Source: Glandiceps talaboti (taxonomy: Eukaryota; Hemichordata; Enteropneusta; Spengelidae). Taken from it: a stretch of 22,500 nucleotides of DNA. The stretch lies in assembly GCF_964340395.1 (NCBI RefSeq), contig NC_135561.1, positions 12,657,961-12,680,460 of the forward strand, read 5' to 3'. This document shows, piece after piece, positions 1 through 9,300 of this stretch. The translations under genes were made by a program, and so were the position numbers. The stretch's first letter is position 1. Every line of letters starts with the position of its first letter. Under the pieces are notes generated by a model. It worked only from the letters and a program-made list of their open reading frames with translations, was not told the origin of the DNA and ran no database searches.

Positions 1-57
1 GTACAAGGGTGACATTGCTGAAGAGGACTTGAGGAGTAAATTTGAAATATAAACTAG
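1..57 (-). CDS. Possible partial exon at the left edge, strand ambiguous
   Basis: On the minus strand, after a weak acceptor TAAAAG (forward 58-59), the phase that would follow the 644-583 exon is open for 19 codons (LVYISNLLLKSSSAMSPLY) to the window edge. The same bases on the + strand read YKGDIAEEDLRSKFEI then TAA, which could be the 3' end of another gene. Nothing in the window decides between these, and both could be chance. Confidence 0.15.
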
Positions 58-582
58 CTTTTATTTAAGCATTCTGATGTAATACATTGCACTAAATCTA
101 TTTGTTAGGTCAATGACCTGCAGAGAGACGAGTCTTTATCAAATCACTTGTATCAGCTAAATATAGGATAAAACACTCATTTGTTTTATGATAAGAAAAA
201 TCATTTTAACACACATGGGTATACAGGTACTAGCTCTATATAGTACACAAGCTCATCATGGTAATACAAAGACCACACTCATGTTTTACACATACATAGG
301 TACATTGTATTAGTTGTAGAAACAGAACAAAGAAAAAAATGCACGTTCTCAACAATTCTCAACTCAATAGGTTTATAATGAGTCGGACTACATCATCATA
401 TGTTATTCCTACACACTATCAGCTTATCACGAACGTTGCATCAGGTACTGATAGGGCAAAACAACATGGAGTACCTTACAGCCTGACTTCAAGTACGTCT
501 GATTACCTATTGCCCTGTTTGTGGCACATCATTTGGTCAGCTTTAATAGAAAAGATATTATAAAAATATCACTTTCCCTTAC
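58..582. other. No supportable gene; possible minus-strand intron
   Basis: AT-rich sequence. A 74-codon + strand open frame (339-563) has no family resemblance. If the minus-strand exons on either side are real, this is an intron. Confidence 0.4.
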
Positions 583-644
583 CTGGTTCCACTCTTGTGC
601 AGCTTTGTACACATTTTGTTTGTACATAATATCTGCTCGTTTAC
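583..644 (-). CDS. Candidate short coding exon, minus strand, product not recognised
   Basis: A minus-strand segment runs from an acceptor ACATGTCAG to a strong donor ACCAG|GTAAGG (582-577). One frame reads KRADIMYKQNVYKAAQEWNQ over 20 codons after two bases of a split codon. This phase does not join directly to the phase-0 end of the 1210-1100 exon, so either an exon between them was missed, the acceptor is elsewhere, or this is not an exon. Confidence 0.3.
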
Positions 645-1099
645 CTGACATGTGTACTAACTACCAGACTAAATAATTTTCACAAGCATGTGGAAAATTA
701 TATGGATGTACTGTTCGTACCAATTTGTCATAATGTGACATAGCACACACCGTTTCTTACAAACTGAGCTACTTTTGATTCACACTTACCATGTAGTCAT
801 GGTCATATGATGTATATTCCACAAACACTTATGCAATTTGTTTAACTGTGATGGGAAAGGCCCTTACTTCCTTTGCATACAAATGACATCACAATAAAAC
901 TAAACACATGTAGAGTAGTTGACAATGGATATATGCAAGTTACGCTCTCTATCGGTTATTTTAAATATTCTGAATAGAACAGAATTATTCTCAACTCTGA
1001 ACTGGTGCCCTGGTATAAACATTAAATGATTTTAACTCATAATATAATAATTATTTCACTTTTTAACAAATCCTAATTAGTATTGGGGACTTCTCTTAC
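645..1099. other. No firm gene; possible minus-strand intron with a weak exon-like patch
   Basis: Near 790-830 a minus-strand donor ATG|GTAAGT is preceded by a short open stretch reading VFVEYTSYDHDYM, but the nearest acceptors give phases that do not join the neighbouring candidate exons. I left it uncalled. Confidence 0.3.
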
Positions 1100-1210
1100 C
1101 TGATTATCAAGTGATACGGTGTCACCATTCAGTTTCACTTTCAAAGGAAGGCCTGTGATTGCATCAATATTCTTTGGAATACCTTTCAAAGTTTCTCTTT
1201 CATTTTGAAA
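1100..1210 (-). CDS. Candidate internal coding exon, minus strand, product not recognised
   Basis: On the minus strand an acceptor AAAAACAG (1217-1211 region, weak pyrimidine tract) is followed by 37 stop-free codons and a strong donor CAG|GTAAGA (1099-1094). The other two frames contain stops. The peptide begins FQNERETLKGIPKNI, continues with DAITGLPLKVKL and ends GDTVSLDNQ; its composition looks like real protein. I do not recognise the family. It enters and leaves in phase 0, compatible with an ATG-only first exon at 4656. Confidence 0.45.
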
Positions 1211-1538
1211 CTGTTTTTAAAGTTAAGGTCAACTTCAGACACTTTTTTTATCACATAAATAAATCATTACAATGTAACATAAACCTCACTGAGTATCATA
1301 TTTTTCCTGATTTATGAATTGAAATAAATAAAAAAAAATGTCATAAAATGTTTGGTATGTTTATGTGTACATTTTTTCTATGATTCTCTGGCATGCGACA
1401 ATTCTGGGGAGTACCCAAAATTACATCGCCTACATTTAAGTTTGTTACTTGTCTGTGGTTGAACCTAACTGTCTAGCTTATAATCTCTCTGTACCTGTAT
1501 AATACCAGATAAACTCATTACAGATATCAAACACCTGA

Positions 1539-1556
1539 GGGGGGGGGGGGGGGGGG
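1539..1556 (+). repeat. Poly-G tract (18 G)
   Basis: Uninterrupted G run followed by TGCGCAC. It is one of five long G runs in the window, at least four of which are followed directly by TG. Confidence 0.95.
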
Positions 1557-1602
1557 TGCGCACACAAAACCTACATCATACATGTAGTAATAATGTTGTG
1601 GG

Positions 1603-1607
1603 TTTTT

Positions 1608-1645
<38 letters not shown>

Positions 1646-1658
1646 GGGGGGGGGGGGG
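1603..1658 (+). repeat. Composite T-run, (GT)n, poly-G tract
   Basis: A T run leads into about 15 GT units (1612-1643) that pass directly into 16 G (1643-1658). Confidence 0.95.
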
Positions 1659-2024
1659 CTAGCCTTGAAAGCATCTGTGGCCTGACTGACTTTCATATCA
1701 TGATTTAGTGAGTTCCAGTCCCTACTGGTTTTAGGAAAGGAACTGTGTTGATATCCTTTATCACACAGTTACTATTAGTGTGAGTAAACCACAGGGGGCA
1801 GGAGAAACCAATGTAAAAACTTACACATGCTTTTGACTACATTTATATTCATTAAAGATGATACTGGAATTTAAATGAAAGTATCTTGTCGTTTGTACTT
1901 ATATAATTTAATATGATTGAGTTAGTAGCAAAAATATATTCTTTTTTATAAAACACAAACAACACAGAAAAAAAAAGGTTTCGATCTGGCCCATGTCCCT
2001 TATAAATCCGGCCTGTTTATTGCA

Positions 2025-2150
2025 CTGTCGAGATACATCATTTGCTGGTCGTACCTCCTAGCCCTTGTATCCTTGATAGGAGGTATGACCAGCTATTGAG
2101 AATATTACAAGGGCTGGGAGGTACAACCACCTAACGATGTCTCTCAACAG
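2025..2150. repeat. Three-armed imperfect inverted repeat (MITE-like foldback)
   Basis: The outer arms 2025-2069 and 2106-2150 are 45-nt reverse complements with roughly eight mismatches, and weaker similarity continues outward on both sides. A third segment, 2077-2093, is also the reverse complement of 2044-2060 (17 nt, one mismatch). The left arm can therefore pair with either the middle or the right arm. No coding potential. Confidence 0.8.
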
Positions 2151-2259
2151 CATAGTAAACATGTTATTAAGAGTCTTACAATAAGATATTTACATTATAG
2201 TGTTTCAGGCTGACAATAATGACAAAACTGTATTTTTTTTAAATAATCCAATATCAAAA

Positions 2260-2306
2260 CAAACAAACAAATAAATAAATGAATAAATAAATAAATAAAT
2301 AAATAA
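2260..2306 (+). repeat. (AAAC)n/(AAAT)n microsatellite
   Basis: A few AAAC units pass into about nine AAAT units with one G interruption. Confidence 0.9.
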
Positions 2307-2561
2307 CAACATATATTGCAATGCTTATTGGCCAGAGTTTTGTATACTTCTTATTCACAGTAATTGTAATTTACGAGTAACAAACACCCCCCCCCCTCCC
2401 CTGGTTACTAAATTCAGGGAATTGACAATATCCCTCCAACTATAAGTATCCATCCAAATAAGATAGTAAAGAAAGATGAAAAACAGGAAGTCATGTCACT
2501 TGACCCCACTCATTTTTTGCATTTTGGTTATTAATTACCAACACATTTCCTTGAACTATAA

Positions 2562-3333
2562 AACTATAGTCAACACAAACAATAGACAACACAGAACTTT
2601 CCAACTATAGTCAATACAAACAATAGACAACACAGAACTTTCCAACTATAGTCAATACAAACAATAGATAGCACTGAATTGTACAACTATAGTCAATACA
2701 AACAATAGACAACACAGAACTTTCCAACTATAGTCAATACAAACAATAGATAGCACTGAATTGTACAACTATAGTCAATACAAACAATAGACAACACAGA
2801 ACTTTCCAACTATAGTCAATACAAACAATAGATAGCACTGAATTGTACAACTATAGTCAACACAAACATTAGACAACACAGAACTTTCCAACTATAGTCA
2901 ATACAAAAAAATAGATAGCACTGAATTGTACAACTATAGTCAACACAAACATTAGACAACACAGAACTTTCCAACTATAGTCAATACAAAAAAATAGATA
3001 GCACTGAATTGTACAACTGTAGTCAATACAAACAATAGACAACACAGAACTTTCCAACTGTAGTCAATACAAACAATAGATTGCACTGAATTGTACAACT
3101 ATAGTCAATACAAACAATAGATAGAACTGAATTGTACAACTATAGTCAATACAAACAATAGATAGCACTGAATTGTACAATTATAGTCAATACAAACAAT
3201 AGATTGCACTGAATTGTACAACTATAGTCAATACAAACAATAGATAGAACTGAATTGTACAACTATAGTCAATACAAACAATAGATAAAACTGAATTGTA
3301 CAACTATAGTCAATACAAACAATAGATAGCATT
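2562..3333. repeat. 41-bp satellite with two alternating unit types (82-bp higher-order repeat)
   Basis: There are about 19 units, starting at 2562, 2603, 2644, 2685, 2726, 2767, 2808, 2849, 2890, 2932, 2973, 3015, 3056, 3097, 3138, 3179, 3220, 3261 and 3302 (the last partial). All share about 25 bases beginning AACTATAGTCAATACAAAC, containing the palindrome ACTATAGT. The last 16 are of two kinds: A (ACAACACAGAACTTTC) or B (ATAGCACTGAATTGTA). The order is A A B A B A B A B A B A B, then B only. Units 2890 and 2973 are 42 bp because of an extra A. A minus-strand open frame across it is a by-product of the repeat. Confidence 0.95.
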
Positions 3334-3790
3334 GTTCAAAACACTGCAATGATGGTGTTATGTTACATCACTGACGTCATACATGTTATCTTTGATGTGA
3401 GGTCAAGGACCCAATAGACAACTTTGTACATTGACACCTAATTGTTGTTTTTTTGTCCCACAATTTGGTCTCCTCTGCTGTGAAAGGCTGGCATCTAAAT
3501 TGACACATTATTTCACTTAAAATAAGATATTTGAAATAATTGTGTTTGTAATTGAAACTGAAAATGGAGTCAGTTGAACATCTTAAGAGTATCATATTTA
3601 TGTGTTATTGAATTTGAACAACTGCAGTCACCAAAGTATGATATGCAATTGACGTCGACTCTCCTGAAATCGAGTGACTTGGCTCAATTAGTTTTCTCAA
3701 ACTAGTCTAGTCTCTCACCCACAACTTTAAATTCTTTTGTTTTTTGGATGTTAATGTTTACTCATTATTTCATGTATGTTTCTCTTTTAT
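3334..3790. other. No supportable gene
   Basis: AT-rich. A minus-strand open frame (3595-3386) includes an exon-like 40-nt patch near 3470 with a good acceptor (CTTTCACAG) but a poor donor (GTGTCA); I did not call it. Confidence 0.4.
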
Positions 3791-3829
3791 GGGGAATAAA
3801 TTTCAATACAATTCAATTCAATATATGTA
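3791..3829 (+). repeat. Possible LINE 3' tail with ATTCA-type short repeat
   Basis: The pattern GGGGAATAAATTTCAATACAATTCAATTCAATA is split here as GGGGAATAAATTTC then a short (AATTC)n run. Polyadenylation-like sequence followed by a pentanucleotide tail is typical of non-LTR retrotransposon 3' ends. No reverse transcriptase remnant is seen beside it. Confidence 0.3.
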
Positions 3830-4653
3830 CACTGTCTGGAAAGAACCTGTGATAATGTACTGTTCACTGTAAGATTAGCTGGGATCACAGCCACATTACC
3901 TGTGTTTCATTAGGAGACCTCTTCAAGTTGAAACAAGTGTTGGTGTATTATACTTTCCGTTAAGGTATTTCGACAGTTCAAAAATGTCACCTCTTGCGTC
4001 TGAAGGTCGCCCTACTTACATATTTCAGTCTACTTTCACTATATCAATCTCTATACATTAGTTCATATTCAACAATGTATTGAGTAACTTAGTAGCTTTG
4101 CTCTATACTACATTTTGTTTTCATTTTTCATCAATATATTACTTGGTTTGTATCTTTCCGTTCACTGTATGTAGATACACTGTTCTTGTAGAATTTACTA
4201 GCAACGTTCTTTTAAGATTTTTTTTTTGGTTTCTTAATTAATGTCATGTTGGACTCTCGTTGTTGAACGAGACATGATTTCGTAACACCAAATATTAATT
4301 AACATATTCATTGAAATATATATGTAATTGGTTTAAGTTCGGGGGCAACAGGAGGATGATCAGCTGTAAACTCGATCAACTCGATCGTTTTGAGACAGGC
4401 GTTATAAATCTTCCACGGTGATATGAACGTTATGCGTGTGCAATACCGTGTCTCCATTGACTGGCCGTGGGTCTATGCTACCAGATATTCAACCAAAAGA
4501 ATGCAAGTAACTTTACGTGCAGCGCTAGCGAATGATCGAAACAATGACGAACACAACAATATTCTCCAATACTGTACACAGAGAACGGAACTGTCGCCAC
4601 TACACTAAAAGTAGTTGCATATACGCAATGTAGTTGTAGGAAAATGAACTTAC
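3830..4653. other. No supportable gene; small hairpin at 4256-4271
   Basis: CTCGTT-GTTG-AACGAG forms a perfect 6-bp stem with a 4-nt loop. A 61-codon + strand open frame (4423-4608) shows no resemblance to a known family. If the minus-strand gene is real this is its first intron. Confidence 0.35.
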
Positions 4654-4698
4654 CATCGTGAACCTATCTTCCTGTGTGCATGTTCTAGTAATTCTAGC
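4654..4698 (-). CDS. Possible first exon of a divergent minus-strand gene (ends ATG|GTAAGT)
   Basis: Read on the minus strand, an ATG (4656-4654) is followed immediately by a consensus donor GTAAGT (4653-4648). The frame upstream has no other ATG before a TAG at 4701-4699, so the exon would be 5'UTR plus a single start codon, with phase 0 after it. The 37-codon candidate exon at 1210-1100 is also phase 0 and could follow it. The product is unknown. The transcription start lies further right and was not located; only the stop-to-donor segment is given here. Confidence 0.35.
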
Positions 4699-4701
4699 CT
4701 A

Positions 4702-5504
4702 GCCCTTTTTTTCCTGCACTGTCTAGAGGAGTTGACCGGCGTGACCTTCCCACAACAGTAGTGTCATGTGACGATCGGTATTCAACTGGCCCACCTAACT
4801 TTTACAGTTATAATACCCAATCTGCCAAAATGTCGGAAACTCGAAGAAGTCTCGAAATTTACCCCAGAATATGGAAAACAGATCCATGTTCCAACAAAAA
4901 CGCAGTCCCACTATGCTGCAGTAGTATATGAACTAAGTTGAGAAAAGTACTATACAGTGAAATATGTAAACAATTTGTTTATTTTTTATCTTTCAGTCTG
5001 TCATTTATGAGCATGTTTTTGGATTGCTCAACTTATGACTTTATGTGTTGGTTTAGTTTTCCGTAGATGTAAGATATACATGTATTGAAATAGTCCATTT
5101 CCATACACTAATCAACTTTACTAAAAAGGAAATTATCAAATTATTCAAACGTTTATATGCAATGGGGAACAAATTCATGGCATTTTGCGTTTAATTTGTC
5201 ACGTTAGGGGAACTTCGACCTGATCTGACCCCTAGACAAAACCATTCCTGTAGAGGGACGGTAAGACAATATTATATACAATGACACAACAATAACCCCC
5301 AAATAACAGAGGGCCGTTTGACCGTGTTAATTAAAATGAAACTGTGAAATAAAAATAAAAATATTTACGTAACACTGTTGTATCAAATAAATTGAATGAA
5401 TGCGTCGAGATCAAACAGAGATGCTAAGATCAACAAACTTTGTGTTTTCGCAACCTTTGTACCCGATATCCCAGGATGCAGTGGTCTGGGGTGAAATTCT
5501 TAAG
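4702..5504. promoter_or_regulatory. Probable HACD upstream region, perhaps bidirectional
   Basis: This interval lies between the HACD start and the candidate divergent minus-strand first exon. A TCATGTGA E-box/M-box-like octamer is at 4764-4771. No convincing TATA box could be tied to either start. The bidirectional role is inferred from the head-to-head layout. Confidence 0.3.
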
Positions 5505-5596
5505 ATGGCTGCGGAGGAGCAGAAAGAAAAGAAACGGCAGATATCACCTGCAGCAACAGCCTACCTAGTGCTTTACAATGTCGTCTTGTGTGCAGG
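5505..5596 (+). CDS. HACD2: HACD exon 1 (residues 1-30 plus 2 nt of codon 31)
   Basis: It codes for a charged N-terminus ([12 protein letters not shown]) followed by the start of transmembrane segment 1 ([12 protein letters not shown]). The donor is G|GTAAGT at 5597. The exon ends with GG, completed to a Gly codon by the first base of exon 2, and the next residue is Trp as in the family's GW motif. The upstream part of this open frame (5400-5504) is either 5'UTR or an alternative N-terminal extension. Confidence 0.93.
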
Positions 5597-6250
5597 GTAA
5601 GTCAATTGTTATAAATTGTCTACCAGCCAATAAAAACTCTACCGTGAAATTTGTGCATCTGATGAAGAGGCGTGTCCGCTATTCGTGCACGTTTTGCTGA
5701 ATGACCCTACATCACACATGCGTGATTTTTACATGTAATTTTTTTTACCCCTGTCACGGCAATACATGTAATAACTACATGGATGTGTATCTAATATCTA
5801 AAATAATCGATGTTCTCGATTTTATCACCAGTTTATAAAAACCTCACATGAAGAAATTGTTTATTTCCATCATACTTTAGAACTAGACTTTTTTTTCCAG
5901 TTTTTGCTCTGTCCTAAAAAAAATTGTGCTTGCTTCATCCTCATCACTGGGCAATTCTCATAAATTGTAGCATTTTCGTGTACACATCATTCCAAAAAAC
6001 AGTATGTGCATAACAATTAGAAAATAATGACTTTTATCGAAAAAAATTGCTTCTTAATATTATTTGGGAAAACTGTATTCAAATTTCAAATGAGAAATTT
6101 GATCATACATAAAATAACAATGATACTTTATATGAGTATTCAAGCCAATAGATGAAGAAATATTAGATAATTATTTAGATATATTGGTAATTCACAAGTC
6201 AGAAGCTATTTAATGAGGCTGAAGATATTTCCTGAATTTGACACAATGGT

Positions 6251-6335
<85 letters not shown>

Positions 6336-9300
6336 TTATAACATTTAGTCTAATAGATAAAAAATGTACATTTTTCATTTTCATTTTTGTATCAAAAGTC
6401 AGTCAGAATATAACGCAATCATGGAATGATTATAATTTATATTAGCTGTGATCAGAAATATTATCTGACTTGAAAATAATTTGTAAATGATTCACTGACA
6501 TTAGGATTACTATAATACTGTATTATCAGTGAAGTGTTTTGCTAAAGGTTGATGAACCCCCCTGATAACAAAAAGGGGGATGGGTTCAAACTTGCATAGT
6601 TTTCCATACAATCTATCATACTTTTGTTTAGGAACCCTGGTAGAATGATTGGGAAACCCTGGTTGATATATCTACTGACCACCCTTCACAAAAACACTGG
6701 TGCAACCATAGAGATTACATGTACATACATAGATCTTTCTTTTGTCAAGTTCAAGACCAACTTTATTCTAAAGCTCAGCCAGACAACTGTTTTTCACACC
6801 TAATTTTTATCCAAATTTGACAGTTGCTTTGCATTTGAAATTATTTAATTATATGAAATATAATTGAGAAAAACCTAAAAGTTCTGTACTTTTTCTCTAA
6901 GAAAATGTCATGACTGTCATACGATAGGTAATTTTAACAAATTGCTAAAAATAACAACTTCTCAGACGACTTGGAAAGTGAGATGTCAGAGTATAGTTGG
7001 TAGTGTACTTTATCATCAACACAAATAAAGGGTCAGAAATTGTTTAAAATGTAGAACAGTGGACAGGTTATCTAATAAATACTCATTTATATGCAAGCTA
7101 GGGGGTCAGAGGTAGGGACAGGAACAGAGTAAGACCCCCCTATTATCAGCAGTAGTGGGTACAAAAATGACTTGAACCTTTGTAGTGGACTTCTCAAAGA
7201 ACTCTAATTTGATGGCATCGTAAACCTGCAGAGCATAGTGACTTTTTTATGTCTACCTCAGATGGAATTTTGTAAACCTAGATATTTTCACTACTAGAAC
7301 ATTTATTGATTTTACAGTCTTCAGCTAGTTCTGAAAGACTAATTTTTACTAATTACCAGACACGAACATTGTGTTGGTCACTACAAGAAGTCATTTTAGT
7401 CACTACTGAGTTTTACATTTTTGTTTTCTAGCAAAATGTGTGAAAATAAGTCTTCAGCGAAAATTTCCAAGTTTTACTCCATTAAATGGTATTGTGATAC
7501 TTGGGTAACATTGAATTACAATAACTGGCACACTACATCAAGGGAATTAGGAATGAACTTTTATCAAAGTTTATGATGATATAATGTATAGACAGAATCA
7601 TGCACCCATGTCATCGTACTTTACAGCAGTATAGTATAACTAAATCATGGACTAAAATTAAATCATTTCACCAGTTCCTGTATGGAGAATGCATCTGTGC
7701 TTTTTTGAACTATGTTATTAACATAGTATGCGCCTTAGTGATAAAAATCTTACACTTTTGCTGTTCTTTTTTTTCAAGAAAGAACAAGCTCATTCTCAGT
7801 AAAAAGTATTAAAAAAATGTCAGGGCTCAACATACAAATGACTGAATCAGAGATTAAAATGATATCAAAATTATTAAAATCCAACATGGCTGCCGATTAC
7901 TGTGTTAACGATAAGGGAAAATAGAAGATTGACGCTTTCCTTGAAAACAAGACAAATGAAACCCTAATATTTCTTTTATTATTTCAAAAGGTTCAAGAAT
8001 TCGTATGGCAAAATTTGGAGATATTTTAAGAACTTCGATATTCAGGGAAAAGTGTCCCCATGGCACATCCATGATCCTACCAGGACATTTTTCACTGACA
8101 TAGTAATATGACATTCTGTGGAGATGAACATTAAATTTATAACTTTGTAACTTAATAGTATCTTATATATATATGGACAGTGGTTATATCATTCATTATA
8201 TATTTCACAAGTATGTTTATTTTTGCAATAAGGCAATCAGTGACTGTTACCATCCATTTGATCCATCAGTTGATTACTTACCAGTATTACAGATTGTTGG
8301 TGGCCAAGTTTTCAGCTTGTGCACTCTTACCACTGCAGTCTGGGATCACGCGAACACTGCTCAGTGTTTTGTTAAGGGCAGTAAGCAGGTAAAATCTACC
8401 GGGTTTCTTCAGTGATTTTACTTGGCTTTCCAAACAAAACTATGGTAGATTGTATTGGAAACTATACAACTTTTGTTTTTTGCTTCTGTCCCTCTTTTCT
8501 GTTACCGGGGTTCCCCAACTGTAGCAAAGACACTGTCAGTACATGTACATGTACAATATACTCAACAACTTCATATGTTCATAAGAAATAACCTGCACAA
8601 ATTTACGCCTTGTAAATATCTGTCAAAAGAATTTTTCATGGATTTTTTTTTCAAGTTTTAATAAATACAATTGTGAAATAATACACAAGAAAAGAGAACA
8701 CATGAACTATACAGCAGACTCGGACTTGACAACAAGAAAAGGGAGAGCGATGGCATGTTTAGAATTTACAATTAAATAATTAGAGAAATGAATTCTTAGG
8801 ATTTGAGAATGTGTAGAAGCGATACAAATTAAAGCCAACATATAGAAGGACTAGCATTACCACGCTATTTAATATCTTAACGTTTTGATTTTGAATTTCA
8901 CTGCCCTTCTTTGTCTATGATGATAGCTTTGTTCCGCTGGTCTAGAAGCCACGCCATGCCATGCCACGCCACGCCACGCCATGACATGCCACGCCACACA
9001 CATAACATGTGCAAAATATTAGCGACATGAATAGAATATGATGTACATAATTAGAGTGAGGTTGCATTTCTATGACAACCCCCTAATTGTGGATTCAGCA
9101 TGTGAGCTGATGGCACAATTTAAATATATCTTATTATGTATTCTTTGACCAATATCCGTCTATACAGGAATGGCATTCTAGACCAGTGGGATACAACTAT
9201 CATTGTAGATGAAGAAGGACAGTGAAATTCAAAATCAAAAATGTCAGTTAGGAATGTGCCCTCTAATGATAGCCAAGTTTTATTGTTGTGAGTCAAAATG

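Noticed and set aside
780-840. Minus-strand VFVEYTSYDHDYM patch, which looked like part of an RNA-recognition motif
   Set aside because: The acceptor is weak and its phase fits neither neighbour; too short for a domain call.
2562-3333. CRISPR array suggested by regular repeats
   Set aside because: Repeats are contiguous 41-bp units with no unique spacers, in an animal-type genome; it is a satellite.
3386-3595. Minus-strand frame with an exon-like patch (AEETKLWDKK)
   Set aside because: Good acceptor but poor donor (GTGTCA), and no phase link to neighbouring candidates.
3895-3960. Minus-strand donor ACACAG|GTAATG with an upstream open stretch (CFNLKRSPNETQ)
   Set aside because: Every frame meets a stop before a usable acceptor of reasonable exon size.
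6199-6384. Minus-strand frame with a long Ile-Tyr repeat
   Set aside because: Artefact of the AT microsatellite.
8173-8415. 80-codon + strand frame in intron 1
   Set aside because: HACD residues 30 and 31-32 join directly without it; it overlaps a dispersed repeat and another open frame.
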